DNA of 42,973 nucleotides, from the NCBI GenBank assembly GCA_030537795.1, contig JAUNVE010000015.1, positions 1 to 42,973 of the forward strand, read 5' to 3'. The first letter of the stretch is position 1, and each line of letters starts with the position of its first letter. The translations under genes and the position numbers were made by a program. The notes below the pieces were generated by a model. It saw nothing but the letters and a program-made list of their open reading frames with translations, searched no databases and had not been told where the DNA came from. This document shows, piece by piece, positions 1-8,677 of the stretch. This DNA comes from Actinomycetaceae bacterium. GTDB lineage: Bacteria; Actinomycetota; Actinomycetes; Actinomycetales; Actinomycetaceae.

Positions 1-349
1 CGATGGCGCGTTCAAGGTCTTGCCGCTTAACGAGGACATAGTCCGTATTAAATGTCGACACCGCGAAGATTCCGATTGCGTGCTCAGCCATGAGCTGCGC
101 AATTGGCGCCAAGATACCGGTGAGTGAAAAGTCTAATACGCCCTCAAAACGAAAAGCTCGCCATCCGTCTTCTCGGTTGAGCGAATCTTCCGGCACCGAG
201 TCGGTTGAGCACACGAGTGACAGTTCTTCATCTGTCTTGCCGATGAAATAAATCGAAGCCTCGAGGTCAATATCTTCCAGCGACTTAACCTGACAAACCG
301 TCAGCTCCTCGGGCAAAACCTTTAACGTAAGATGATGGTCTTTTGACAC
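1..349 (-). CDS. ACT-domain protein, CASTOR/ACT_7-like (partial, runs off left edge)
   Basis: Reading the reverse strand from a GTG at 349 gives an open frame of about 116 codons that leaves the window at base 1, so the C-terminus is missing. The start is supported by GGAAGG about eight bases upstream. The translation carries the features of small ACT-domain proteins of the CASTOR/ACT_7 type: an N-terminal strand HLTLKVLPEEL, a middle segment with SIYFIGKTDEELSLVC, then FEGVLDFSLTGILAPIAQ and IGIFAVSTFNTDYVLVK. ACT domains usually bind amino acids and regulate metabolism. Neither ligand nor partner can be inferred here. It was not in the supplied gene candidates because the frame is truncated. 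Confidence 0.85.
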   Translation of the reverse strand, partial: MSKDHHLTLKVLPEELTVCQVKSLEDIDLEASIYFIGKTDEELSLVCSTDSVPEDSLNREDGWRAFRFEGVLDFSLTGILAPIAQLMAEHAIGIFAVSTFNTDYVLVKRQDLERAI

Positions 350-437
350 CAACTGTTCCTTCCACACGTAAACCGGGCAGACGTACTGAATCTCTCACGA
401 TCCTACCGAGAGCCGCGAAATCCGATGCCAAAAACCA

Positions 438-466
438 TTGAGCGAGATAGCGCGAGTTGTCATAAT
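438..466 (+). promoter_or_regulatory. Putative sigma-70-type promoter for the 561 methyltransferase
   Basis: TTGAGC at 438-443 and CATAAT at 461-466 are separated by 17 bases, close to the housekeeping consensus. This would start a transcript near 473 with a leader of about 88 bases before the gene at 561. It is a pattern match only. Confidence 0.35.
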
Positions 467-560
467 CGAAATGGCGGTCGCTATAGGCACCGTAAGGGCG
501 TGTGACCTGCTCTTATGCGAGCGTGTCGGATTGTCCTATCCATCAGTGTGAAAGGGCAGG

Positions 561-1187
561 ATGAAGGATTATATTAGCCTCTCGCGAGAGCATTTCAACA
601 AGCAAGCCCCCGAATACGATTCCAACACTTCGGTCTTCTACTCGCGATATCCGAAGATTAGCTGCCACGATGTTGCTGACCGTTTGCGCGGTATGACCTA
701 TGCGAGTCTGCTCGATATCGGATGCGGAACCGGATATTTTATCGATCTTCTTGCCAGCAGCTATCCGGCGAAATATGTTGGGCTTGATCTATCGGAAAAA
801 ATGCTCGAGGTCGCTCGAGCTAAACAGATTTGCGGCGCGACGTTTACTCTCGGTCTCGCCGATGATCTGCCCTACCGAGATGAAACCTTCGATATTGTCA
901 CCTGTATTCAGAGCTTTCACCACTATCCGAGACAGGATCTTGCCATGCAAGAAGCTCGGCGAGTTCTTAAACCCGGTGGACTCTATATCCTCTCAGATAC
1001 TGGCGTTGGTGGTCTTTCAGGGTGGGTTTATAACCATATTCTGTTTAAGTTAGCGAAATCCGGAGACTACCGATCGGCAAATAGGCGTGCCATCACGCGA
1101 CAAATGGCTAGTAATGGATTCACTGTCGTTGAGTCCGTGGCTATCCGTCGATTCCTCTACACCATCATCGGGCAAAAACCTCACTGA
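561..1187 (+). CDS. Class I SAM-dependent methyltransferase
   Basis: This 208-residue protein has the Methyltransf_11 fold signature. Motif I is LLDIGCGTGYF at about residues 50-60, the acidic end of strand 2 is YVGLDLSEKML, and the post-motif segments are FDIVTCIQSFHHY and EARRVLKPGGLYILSD, typical of UbiE/MenG-like small-molecule methyltransferases. The start ATG at 561 follows AAAGGGCAGG. The gene stands alone between divergent and convergent neighbours, so the substrate cannot be predicted. Length is normal for a single-domain enzyme. Confidence 0.85.
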   Translation: MKDYISLSREHFNKQAPEYDSNTSVFYSRYPKISCHDVADRLRGMTYASLLDIGCGTGYFIDLLASSYPAKYVGLDLSEKMLEVARAKQICGATFTLGLADDLPYRDETFDIVTCIQSFHHYPRQDLAMQEARRVLKPGGLYILSDTGVGGLSGWVYNHILFKLAKSGDYRSANRRAITRQMASNGFTVVESVAIRRFLYTIIGQKPH

Positions 1188-1372
1188 CCTCCGGATGGAA
1201 GGCCGATTTTCAGTGTAGCCACTGTCACGCCGCCGCCCCATCGTGCTCGGCAGATGCCGCCCGCGAGATGAACTGCGCCCGCTGGGGCAGAGTCGAGGCG
1301 CGCAAGACAGCGCTTAGCGCGCATACGATGGAGGCAACGGCGGGTTTTCTGCAATCGGCAGACGCGAAACGT

Positions 1373-2968
1373 TTATTCCCACTCGATTGTGGCCGGAGGC
1401 TTCGAAGTTATGTCGAGCACCACTCGATTGACGTCCTCTACCGAGTTAGTGATGCGATTAGAAATTCGTGCCAGCACATCGAAAGAGACGCGCGACCAGT
1501 CGGCCGTCATGGCATCTTCACTCGACACCGGCCGCAAAACGATGGGATGTCCGTAGGTGCGACCATCGCCCTGCACACCAACCGAACGCACATCAGCCAA
1601 AAGCACGACCGGACATTGCCAGATCTCGCGGTCGAGTCCGGCAGCGGTCAGTTCTTCACGGACGATGAGGTCGGCGGCGCGAAGTATCTCTAGACGTTGG
1701 CGCGTCACCTCGCCGATAATGCGGATACCGAGACCGGGACCGGGGAAGGGTTGACGCCACACAATCGACTCGGGTACACCGAGCTCGAGGCCGATCTGGC
1801 GCACTTCGTCCTTAAAGAGGGCGCGGAGCGGCTCGACTAATTCAAACTCTAAATCCTCCGGCAATCCCCCGACATTGTGGTGCGACTTGATATTGGCCGC
1901 GCCGTCTCCCCCACCGGACTCGACAACATCCGGGTAAAGAGTGCCTTGCACGAGAAATTTGATTTCTCCGCCATCACGCCCGGCCTCTTCCACGAGAGCG
2001 CGCTGGGCGGCCTCGAAAGAGCGAATGAACTCACGGCCAATAATCTTCCGTTTGGTTTCCGGCTCGCACACCCCTTGCAAAGCGTTGAGAAAACGATCAG
2101 ATTCATCGACGCTCACCACGCGGATTCCCATTGATTCGGCGTAATCGCGTTCAACTTGCTCACGCTCACCGGCTCGCAGTAAACCGTGATCGACAAAAAT
2201 ACATGTCAGCTGGTCACCCACCGCCCGATGTACCAACGCGGCTGCAACTGAGGAATCAACACCGCCTGACAGTCCACAAATGACGCGGGCATCGCCGACT
2301 TGTTCGCGGATGCGCGCTACTTGATCATCAATGATGGAAGATGCGGTCCAATTCCTCGTCAACCCCGCCACCTGGTGCAGAAAACGTTCGAGTTGCGCTT
2401 GACCGAACTGGCAGTGATGGACTTCCGGATGCCACTGAACGCCGTAGAGACCTCGCTCGACATTCTCGAATGCGGCCACCGGAGTCTCATCAGTTGAGGC
2501 CGTGACAACAAAACCGTCGGGGGCAGTTTCTACCGCATCACCGTGGCTCATCCACACGGTTTGTTCATCGGCGTCATCCCCCAGGATGACGGAGGAGGTT
2601 TCGGTAGCGCGAGCGGTAGTGTGACCGTATTCTCGTGTTCCGGTGCGTCCCACGGTGCCACCCAGCGCGCGAGCCATGAGTTGGAATCCGTAGCAAATAC
2701 CGAAAATGGGAATGCCGGCATCAAATATCTGTGGGTCGACGCCGGGGGCGCCCTCCTCGTAAACGGAAGCCGGGCCGCCGGATAAAATAATGGCGGCCGG
2801 TTTTTTCGCCAGCATCTCCGTGGCACTCATCGAATGCGGAACAATTTCCGAATACGCGTGTGCTTCGCGGACGCGCCGTGCAATCAACTGCGCATACTGC
2901 GCGCCCATATCAACAACCAGTACGGGGTGGACCGTGGCCGCCCGCTCAGTATTTCGTTCGTTATTCAC
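1373..2968 (-). CDS. guaA: GMP synthase (glutamine-hydrolysing)
   Basis: GuaA converts XMP, ATP and glutamine to GMP, the last step of guanine nucleotide synthesis. The 531-residue product has both catalytic halves. The class I amidotransferase domain (about residues 14-205) has nucleophile Cys92 in GICYGFQ and the His180/Glu182 pair in QWHPEV. The ATP pyrophosphatase domain has the P-loop SGGVDSS at 234-240. The dimerisation domain has [15 protein letters not shown] and ends in the typical KPPATIEWE. The GTG start has GAGTTGAGG almost touching it, an unusually short spacing, but no better start precedes the conserved [10 protein letters not shown]. guaB and guaB3 lie about 25 kb away on the same strand. 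Confidence 0.97.
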   Translation of the reverse strand: MNNERNTERAATVHPVLVVDMGAQYAQLIARRVREAHAYSEIVPHSMSATEMLAKKPAAIILSGGPASVYEEGAPGVDPQIFDAGIPIFGICYGFQLMARALGGTVGRTGTREYGHTTARATETSSVILGDDADEQTVWMSHGDAVETAPDGFVVTASTDETPVAAFENVERGLYGVQWHPEVHHCQFGQAQLERFLHQVAGLTRNWTASSIIDDQVARIREQVGDARVICGLSGGVDSSVAAALVHRAVGDQLTCIFVDHGLLRAGEREQVERDYAESMGIRVVSVDESDRFLNALQGVCEPETKRKIIGREFIRSFEAAQRALVEEAGRDGGEIKFLVQGTLYPDVVESGGGDGAANIKSHHNVGGLPEDLEFELVEPLRALFKDEVRQIGLELGVPESIVWRQPFPGPGLGIRIIGEVTRQRLEILRAADLIVREELTAAGLDREIWQCPVVLLADVRSVGVQGDGRTYGHPIVLRPVSSEDAMTADWSRVSFDVLARISNRITNSVEDVNRVVLDITSKPPATIEWE

Positions 2969-3034
2969 ACCTCAACTCTAACGCAGGAGCGGGCCTGGGC
3001 TGTCATCCTTTCACCTTTCAGGCACAATGAATAT

Positions 3035-4342
3035 ATGGCGAAAAAGAGCCCCAATCAGACAAGTGAGGCACTCTCGGCGCAGATTATCCGTCGGTGGGGG
3101 CGTCGCAAACTGTCTCCGCTCGCCGCCGAAGACAGGGCGGTTATCGCGGCCATTAATGCCGATTACGTGCAGGCCGCTTCCGAGGCCGCGCGCAACGCTC
3201 ACGCCCCGGACACAGCCTGGCTCATCTCACAGTGGTGTTCACCGCGCGATCTGGGGCGTAAGCGCGGACCGAAACTGCCCCAACTTGATCTTGTGCTCCA
3301 AGCGATTAACGTGATCGAAAACCTCTATACGCAGAAGAGCCGCACGATTCCGCGCCGAAAAATCCGCGAACCGCTGGCTCGAATGTGGCAGGCGCATGAA
3401 AGTCGTCGGCGGGACAAGCGATGGAATGATATCCGCAATACCAAGAACTTTACGACACCGGAGTTTGAACGGTGGTATCAGAATCTGCTTGCTGCCACTG
3501 CTAACTTAACTGTCATTCCGAACCTTCCGATCCCCCATTCTTTTGTGCAGGCGAGCGAACTGATCGAATTGTGGGACCAGTTTCTTCGCCAGCGCGGCCA
3601 CACCGGCGAGCGGTTCTCTTTGCAAGAAGAACTCACGCGTCTGCACAACTGGCCCGGCGACCAGTGGAATACCGGGGATGACTATGCCGCCACGCAAAAA
3701 CGCTACCATCGTCGCTTGGCGAAGGCGCGGAAAAAGAAATATGATCCGCTGCGCGATCAGGTAATGAAAAGAGCCCTCTACCTGCGCGAAGGCCTGTTAA
3801 CCGATCCGATCGATCCGTTGGGGTGGTTTCTTGCCACGGCAGCCTACCTATCGGTCAATCCCAATGCGCTGCTACCGGTCGATAAGCGCGAATACTCGCG
3901 AGTCAGCGAACTACTCGACCATATTCAACTCTTTTCACAGCGGCGCCGCGGCTACGGTTTCACCATGCCGTCACTGACGTCGATTGAGAGTCCGGGTTCC
4001 CCCGCGGATATTCCAGCGGAGCAATTGCGTTGGGTATCTGGCCCCCATCAGATGATTGATCTTGACGAGGATGTGGTGGCGGCCCTCCCACCGGGATGCC
4101 AGGTCAAACGCCTCATCGTTTCGAAGGACCATCCGATGGGGCCGGATTGGATGGTGTATTGGGTTGAATCTGAGGAGGGCGGTGCTCGACCGATTCTCGA
4201 TTTAGTTGAAACCGCGAAGCTACGTCCTCCTATCCTCTTCGTATCGGATGGACATCCCGGCGAGTTGGCGTCGCTCATCGAACCTCAGCTGCACCACGCC
4301 TACACCATTCCCACACATCCTTTAACTGCCTACGCTCGCTAG
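3035..4342 (+). CDS. Hypothetical protein, 435 residues, unrecognised
   Basis: The open frame extends upstream to 2834 inside guaA, but the first sensible start is ATG at 3035, just after the guaA promoter region and beginning MAKKSPNQ. I do not recognise a family. The N-terminal 300 residues are basic and helix-rich, with many Arg/Lys clusters (for example RRLAKARKKK), and contain a segment LSQ/LISQWCSPRDLGRKRGPKLPQ. The C-terminal 120 residues look like a separate alpha/beta domain ending in LHHAYTIPTHPLTAYAR. There is no signal peptide or membrane segment, so it is probably cytoplasmic, and the basic character would fit nucleic-acid binding. It is divergent from guaA and is followed by the sugar regulator. 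Confidence 0.75.
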   Translation: MAKKSPNQTSEALSAQIIRRWGRRKLSPLAAEDRAVIAAINADYVQAASEAARNAHAPDTAWLISQWCSPRDLGRKRGPKLPQLDLVLQAINVIENLYTQKSRTIPRRKIREPLARMWQAHESRRRDKRWNDIRNTKNFTTPEFERWYQNLLAATANLTVIPNLPIPHSFVQASELIELWDQFLRQRGHTGERFSLQEELTRLHNWPGDQWNTGDDYAATQKRYHRRLAKARKKKYDPLRDQVMKRALYLREGLLTDPIDPLGWFLATAAYLSVNPNALLPVDKREYSRVSELLDHIQLFSQRRRGYGFTMPSLTSIESPGSPADIPAEQLRWVSGPHQMIDLDEDVVAALPPGCQVKRLIVSKDHPMGPDWMVYWVESEEGGARPILDLVETAKLRPPILFVSDGHPGELASLIEPQLHHAYTIPTHPLTAYAR

Positions 4343-4385
4343 CTGTTGTTCACCTTGCTGAAAGGATTCGGCACACAATGGTCAA

Positions 4386-4407
4386 TCGCTATGCAATGAG
4401 ATAGCGA
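4386..4407. repeat. Inverted repeat between the hypothetical gene and the ROK regulator
   Basis: TCGCTAT (4386-4392) and ATAGCGA (4401-4407) form a perfect 7-bp dyad with an 8-base loop, 43 bases after the stop at 4342 and 45 before the ROK start. It could end the upstream transcript or be an operator. There is no clear T-run. Confidence 0.35.
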
Positions 4408-4417
4408 CAAAAAGTCT

Positions 4418-4428
4418 TCACTTAGTGA
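4418..4428. promoter_or_regulatory. Small palindrome upstream of the ROK regulator, possible operator
   Basis: TCACTTAGTGA is a perfect 5-1-5 palindrome inside a longer imperfect dyad (AAAGTCTTCACTTAGTGACTT), 24 bases before the regulator start. Its position would suit autoregulation. This is inference from symmetry only. Confidence 0.3.
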
Positions 4429-4452
4429 CTTCTTTTGTGGTGAAATGATTTT

Positions 4453-5619
4453 ATGGGAAGAATAGTGTCGCCACGGGGCGGGTCCCAAAGTGACCTGAGA
4501 ACGGCAAATCGACAGCGGGTGATTGATACGCTCAGTCGCCGAGGGGCTCTGACGCAAGCCGATATTGCCCGCATGACGGGCTTAGCTGCGTCAACTGTGT
4601 CCAATATTGTGTCCGACCTTTCAGACCTTAATCTCATTCGCAAAGAAGATAGCCTGGGCGGCCCTCACGGTCAGCAAATCAGTCTGGTGCCAACTGCTGG
4701 CCTGGTGCTCGGTATTGAATTGGGGCACCGTCACCTCACCCTTGCGATTGCCAACTTGGCGCATGACATCGTTGCCTATAGTCGCTCCAGTCTCCCGCAC
4801 GCCCACAGCAGATCTACCGATCTTGCACTTTTGAACTCTGAATTAGACACGCTTGTGAATAACCAGCGGATTAAGCGCTCCGATATCCTCTGCGCGGGGT
4901 TAGCTCTTCCGGCACCTATCGACTTGGCGCAACGACGTATTACGTCGAATCAAGTCATGCCGTCATGGGCGAATATTGACGCCGTTGAGGCAACGGAAAA
5001 GGCCCTTGGTCTGCCGGTGTACCTTGACAATGACGCCAACCTTGGGGCGGTTGGCGAACAGGTGTGGGGAGCCGGCAAGGGTATTGATGACCTCGTATAT
5101 TTGAAACTCTCCGATGGCATCGGATCCGGCCTTGTGCTCGGCGGCCAGCTGTATCGCGGGGCGGATGGCTCCGCTGGCGAAGTCGGCCATATCACCATTG
5201 ATGAGCGCGGCGCCATGTGCCGATGTGGCAACCGCGGCTGTTTAGAAACAGTGGCTTCCGTGCCTGCCATCGTGCAACTTATGCGCCCGGTGTTTGGGCC
5301 AGATGTGACGATTGAAGACATCATTCAATTGGCGCATGAAGGAAATACGGCTTGCATTCGAGTCTTGGAAGATACCGGCCGTCTGGTTGGCATGTCACTG
5401 GCAAATATTGCCAATACTGTGAACCCTCGCGCCATTATTCTCGGCGGCAGCTTGGCGGAGGCAGGCGACATTCTCATTGGCCCGCTACAAACCGTTCTTT
5501 CCCGCTATGCAGTGCGCGGAGTCGCCGAAAATCTGCAGTTTATGCCGGCCGCTCTCGGAATTCGGTCGCATGTACTCGGGGCCGTCTCACTAGCCCTTAC
5601 GCACGCACCAACTATTTGA
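4453..5619 (+). CDS. ROK-family transcriptional regulator (sugar-responsive)
   Basis: The 388-residue protein joins an N-terminal winged helix-turn-helix (about 17-66; TQADIARMTGLAASTVSNIV is the helix-turn-helix) to a complete ROK domain. The ROK part keeps the residues that bind sugar and zinc: DNDANLGAVGE, GIGSGLVLGG, GEVGHITI and the zinc motif CRCGNRGCLE. This is the architecture of XylR/NagC-type repressors, which release DNA when a sugar or sugar phosphate binds. The ATG is preceded by GGTGA at normal distance. It lies 157 bp upstream of a sugar porter and a ROK kinase on the same strand and is likely their regulator. The inducer is unknown. Confidence 0.92.
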   Translation: MGRIVSPRGGSQSDLRTANRQRVIDTLSRRGALTQADIARMTGLAASTVSNIVSDLSDLNLIRKEDSLGGPHGQQISLVPTAGLVLGIELGHRHLTLAIANLAHDIVAYSRSSLPHAHSRSTDLALLNSELDTLVNNQRIKRSDILCAGLALPAPIDLAQRRITSNQVMPSWANIDAVEATEKALGLPVYLDNDANLGAVGEQVWGAGKGIDDLVYLKLSDGIGSGLVLGGQLYRGADGSAGEVGHITIDERGAMCRCGNRGCLETVASVPAIVQLMRPVFGPDVTIEDIIQLAHEGNTACIRVLEDTGRLVGMSLANIANTVNPRAIILGGSLAEAGDILIGPLQTVLSRYAVRGVAENLQFMPAALGIRSHVLGAVSLALTHAPTI

Positions 5620-5654
5620 TTCTTCACCTGTCCGCCATCTCGTCAACAAACCGC

Positions 5655-5698
5655 TTGCTTTCATTTCATGTAGCCTTTATTACAGTTTGCTTACATTT
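5655..5698 (+). repeat. Paired direct repeats upstream of the sugar porter, possible operator
   Basis: TTGCTTTCATTT (5655-5666) and TTGCTTACATTT (5687-5698) match at 11 of 12 positions and are 32 bp apart, close to three helical turns. The second copy abuts the putative -35 box at 5700. This arrangement would suit a dimeric regulator such as the neighbouring ROK protein. Confidence 0.45.
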
Positions 5699-5699
5699 A

Positions 5700-5728
5700 T
5701 TGACAGCTTTGTTGCGGGGTGTCATTCT
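5700..5728 (+). promoter_or_regulatory. Putative promoter of the sugar porter-glucokinase operon
   Basis: TTGACA at 5700-5705 is a perfect -35 hexamer. With 17-bp spacing the -10 would be CATTCT at 5723-5728, a weak match, as might be expected for a regulated promoter. Confidence 0.4.
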
Positions 5729-5776
5729 GAAAGAGTCCCCCAAAGACGGGTCGTTTAATCAGAGAGGTTTGAACGC

Positions 5777-7198
5777 ATGACACCCACAAGTCCCACTCCT
5801 TCGCGGGCCCAAACAGCCGCGAGCGCGCAAAAGAGCGTTATTCTTATCGCGTCGGTCGCAGCCCTGGCCGGCTTCCTATTTGGCTACGACTCCGCAGTCA
5901 TTAATGGCGCCACCGAAGCCATCCGCAACCAGTTCAACGTCGACGCAGCTCCGCTCGGATTCGCGGTGGCATCTGCCCTGGTGGGCGCCGCTTTCGGCGC
6001 ATTCACCGGCGGTTCACTGGCTGATAAATTAGGCCGCATCCCGGTAATGAAAATCGCGGCTCTGCTGTTCTTTATTTCCGCGGTCGGCTCCGGCCTCGCC
6101 CCGGGAATCTACACACTCATTATCTTCCGCATTATCGGTGGCATCGGCATGGGCGTAGCCTCGGTTATTGCTCCCGCATACATTGCCGAAATTGCTCCCG
6201 CCAATATTCGTGGCCGTCTTGGTTCACTCCAACAGTTCGCCATCGTAATCGGAATTTTCCTCTCCCAGCTCGTCAATAAAATCCTGGCCGATGTGGCCGG
6301 CGGCTCGGGGGAAATGCTCTGGTTCAATATGGGAGCGTGGCGATGGATGCTTCTGGTCGAAGCCATCCCGGCATTTGCTTACCTCGTCGGCGCTTATCTA
6401 ATCCCTGAATCTCCGCGCTACCTGGTGGCAGCAGGGAAAACCGAGGCCGCACGCAAGGTACTGGAACGAGTCCTCGAATCCTCCCAGGTTGATTCTTCAC
6501 TCGACCGTATTAAAGAGTCACTTTCCCGCGAAACCAAACCGTCGATCCGAGATATTCGCGGAACCGCGTGGGGGCTTAAACCCATCGTATGGGTTGGTAT
6601 TGCGCTGGCGGTTTTTCAACAGTTCGTCGGCATCAACGTCGTCTTCTACTACTCCAATACCCTGTGGCAGTCGGTGGGCTTCACCGAGGAACAGTCTTTT
6701 ATCTTCTCCCTTATTTCCGCCACCATTAACGTAACCATCACCATCGTCGCCATCCTACTTGTCGACAGACTCGGACGCCGCCCGCTACTCCTCACCGGAT
6801 CGGCAGGTATGGCCGTCACCTTGGGCACTATGGCCGTCATCTTCGCCATGGCGCCGGTCGGTGCCGACGGACCGATTCTGTCTTCCAGTACCGGTTTAAT
6901 CGCCCTGGTAAGTGCCAACCTCTTCGTCGTATTCTTCGGAGTCTCCTGGGGGCCCGTCATGTGGGTCATGCTGGGAGAAATGTTCCCGAATAAGATTCGC
7001 GGCGCGGCACTCGCGGTAGCAGGTTTCGCCCAGTGGTTCGCAAACTTCCTGGTCACCCAGACTTTCCCATCGCTTGCTGAGTTCTCCCTCGGCCTCGCCT
7101 ACGGGTTATACGCCATGTTTGCCCTCCTTTCCCTATTCTTTGTATTGAAGTTCGTTTCCGAAACACGTGGAGTCGAACTCGAAGACATGACTGAGTGA
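5777..7198 (+). CDS. Sugar porter family MFS transporter (sugar:H+ symporter type)
   Basis: This 473-residue protein has 12 predicted membrane helices and the sugar porter signatures: GFLFGYDSAVINGA in helix 1, GGSLADKLGRIPVM after helix 2, PESPRYLV before the central loop, QQFVGINVVFYYSN in helix 7, DRLGRRPLLL after helix 8, and SETRGVELE at the C-terminus (the family PETKG position). It resembles bacterial XylE/GlcP/IolT-type carriers for monosaccharides or inositol. AGAGAGG precedes the ATG. The glucokinase starts 7 bp after its stop, so transport and phosphorylation are presumably coupled in one operon. Glucose is likely but not proven by sequence. Confidence 0.93.
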   Translation: MTPTSPTPSRAQTAASAQKSVILIASVAALAGFLFGYDSAVINGATEAIRNQFNVDAAPLGFAVASALVGAAFGAFTGGSLADKLGRIPVMKIAALLFFISAVGSGLAPGIYTLIIFRIIGGIGMGVASVIAPAYIAEIAPANIRGRLGSLQQFAIVIGIFLSQLVNKILADVAGGSGEMLWFNMGAWRWMLLVEAIPAFAYLVGAYLIPESPRYLVAAGKTEAARKVLERVLESSQVDSSLDRIKESLSRETKPSIRDIRGTAWGLKPIVWVGIALAVFQQFVGINVVFYYSNTLWQSVGFTEEQSFIFSLISATINVTITIVAILLVDRLGRRPLLLTGSAGMAVTLGTMAVIFAMAPVGADGPILSSSTGLIALVSANLFVVFFGVSWGPVMWVMLGEMFPNKIRGAALAVAGFAQWFANFLVTQTFPSLAEFSLGLAYGLYAMFALLSLFFVLKFVSETRGVELEDMTE

Positions 7199-7205
7199 GG
7201 TTGAA

Positions 7206-8147
7206 ATGTCCTTAACGATTGGTGTCGACGTCGGTGGCACAAAGATTGCAGCCGGCTTAGTAACAGAAGAAGGCGAAGTTATTCGTAAGGCATTACGCCG
7301 CACCCCAGCCACTGAAGTGCGCGCCACCGAAACCGCCATCTATGAACTGGTTAGCGAACTACGCGAAGGGGCGGATGTCTGCGGAGTCGGTATTGGCGCA
7401 GCCGGCTTTTGCGATGCCTCGCGCAGCTCGGTCGTATACGCGCCAAATCTCGCCTGGCGCAATGAGCCGCTTAAGCAACGCATCGAAGATTCCACCGGGC
7501 TGAGAACGGTCGTCGAAAACGACGCCAATGCCGCCGCCTGGGGGGAATTCAAATTCGGAGCTGCCCGCGACGTCACCGACGCAGTCGTGGTTACCCTCGG
7601 CACCGGCATCGGCGGCGGAATTATCATTAATGATCAGCTGATTCGCGGTTCCGGCGGATTTGCCGGCGAAATCGGCCACATGCAGATCAAAGCCGGAGGA
7701 CGCCGCTGTGGTTGCGGCCTACGCGGTTGCTGGGAACGTTATGGCTCGGGAACGGCTGTCGTACACGAAGCGCGCGAAATCGCCATGGTGGCTCCCGTTA
7801 GCGCGGCTCGAATCCTCGAACTGGCCGGCGGCAATCCCTACGACATTACCGGTGAAATGGTAACCAAAGCCGCCCAGGAAGGTGATCCCACGGCGCAAGA
7901 TGTTCTCGACACCGTGGCCGAATGGATCGGCATCGGTTTGGCTGATCTCGCCGCCATCCTCGACCCGCAAGCATTCGTACTGGCTGGCGGTGTCTCGAAT
8001 GCGGGAGAGATTCTGCGCGGCCCGGTAGAAAAAGCCTTCAGCAAAAACCTGACGGCTCGCTCCTACCGTAACGTGGCAGAAATCCGCCTCGCCAAGCTCG
8101 GCGTTCCCGCCGGACTCATCGGAGCTGCTGATCTAGCTCGCCAGTAA
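7206..8147 (+). CDS. glk: ROK-family glucokinase
   Basis: The enzyme would phosphorylate a hexose, most probably glucose, with ATP (or polyphosphate) after uptake. The 313 residues contain the ATP loop GVDVGGTKIAAGLV at the N-terminus, the catalytic-base segment NDANAAAWGE, TLGTGIGGGII, the sugar-binding GEIGHMQI and the zinc motif CGCGLRGCWE. There is no DNA-binding domain, which separates it from the regulator at 4453. The start follows GAGTGAGG with good spacing. It is the last gene of the sugar operon and is followed by a strong hairpin. The exact sugar cannot be read from sequence. Confidence 0.9.
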   Translation: MSLTIGVDVGGTKIAAGLVTEEGEVIRKALRRTPATEVRATETAIYELVSELREGADVCGVGIGAAGFCDASRSSVVYAPNLAWRNEPLKQRIEDSTGLRTVVENDANAAAWGEFKFGAARDVTDAVVVTLGTGIGGGIIINDQLIRGSGGFAGEIGHMQIKAGGRRCGCGLRGCWERYGSGTAVVHEAREIAMVAPVSAARILELAGGNPYDITGEMVTKAAQEGDPTAQDVLDTVAEWIGIGLADLAAILDPQAFVLAGGVSNAGEILRGPVEKAFSKNLTARSYRNVAEIRLAKLGVPAGLIGAADLARQ

Positions 8148-8158
8148 ATACCGTTCAT

Positions 8159-8198
8159 CACTTCCGGGGTGGCTATGCGCATAGCCACCCCGGAAGTG
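8159..8198. terminator. Perfect 40-bp palindrome, likely transcription terminator
   Basis: Two 20-base arms starting CACTTCCGGGG and ending CCCCGGAAGTG are perfectly complementary with no spacer, 11 bp after the glucokinase stop. RNA from either strand would form a very stable hairpin of about 18 bp with a 4-base loop. There is no T-tract, which is common among actinobacterial terminators. Confidence 0.75.
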
Positions 8199-8267
8199 TT
8201 ATCGCAGGCCCGCTATTTTCCACAACTCAGCATAAGCATCGGCGCCAACAACCAGTTAGTTCCTTAG

Positions 8268-8444
8268 AGCCTGCCTCCTGCAGGTGCCCGCATCCACCGT
8301 CACCGCAAAGAAACCATTGACACCGCCGAAAACCGAATCAAGCACTCCGGCGTATCTACGCGGCACTCGGTGGTGAAGCGCCTGACCGATTATCAGGGGT
8401 CCAGAAGGACAGATGCGTTAAATTTCCCCTTCTTAAGCAGGTAG
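8268..8444 (+). pseudogene. Possible gene remnant (58 open codons, no start)
   Basis: An open frame lies between stops at 8265 and 8442. Its translation looks protein-like in the middle (RHRKETIDTAENRIKHSGV, then RHSVVKRLTDYQG), with balanced residue use. There is no in-frame start near its beginning and no ribosome site, so it would be a decayed fragment. I do not recognise the parent family. Confidence 0.25.
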
Positions 8445-8558
8445 CTACCCCGGCGCAAAGACTTCAGTCGGCAGAAGATGCAGGGGGTAGGAGAGCTTGC
8501 CGCAGGTGAATTCACAAGATTTTCGAGCCGAATTTCTACCTCTACACACGAGTAGACC

Positions 8559-8582
8559 ACCTGTCAAACTATTGATACAGGT
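8559..8582. promoter_or_regulatory. Dyad upstream of pta-ackA, possible operator
   Basis: ACCTGT (8559-8564) and ACAGGT (8577-8582) are perfect inverted halves separated by 12 bases, about 95 bp before the pta start. Position and symmetry suit a regulator of acetate metabolism. No known consensus is claimed. Confidence 0.35.
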
Positions 8583-8677
8583 TTTAGTCAAGGCCCCCGC
8601 GCGAACGCAATACCCTTTACCATGAAAAGGAACGACGTATTTTCAATCCTGGTTTCGGCCCGAAAGGAACTATCACT

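Larger units (their letters stand above)
8199..8677 (+). other. 479-bp intergenic region before pta, mostly non-coding
   Basis: No complete gene is visible here. It contains an orphan coding-like frame (8268-8444), a dyad at 8559-8582 and the pta ribosome site AAAGGA just before 8678. The composition resembles the rest of the window. Confidence 0.6.

Noticed and set aside
5352-5780. A 142-codon + frame over the end of the ROK regulator and the porter promoter
   Set aside because: It overlaps a conserved ROK C-terminus and is low-complexity in composition; no ribosome site.
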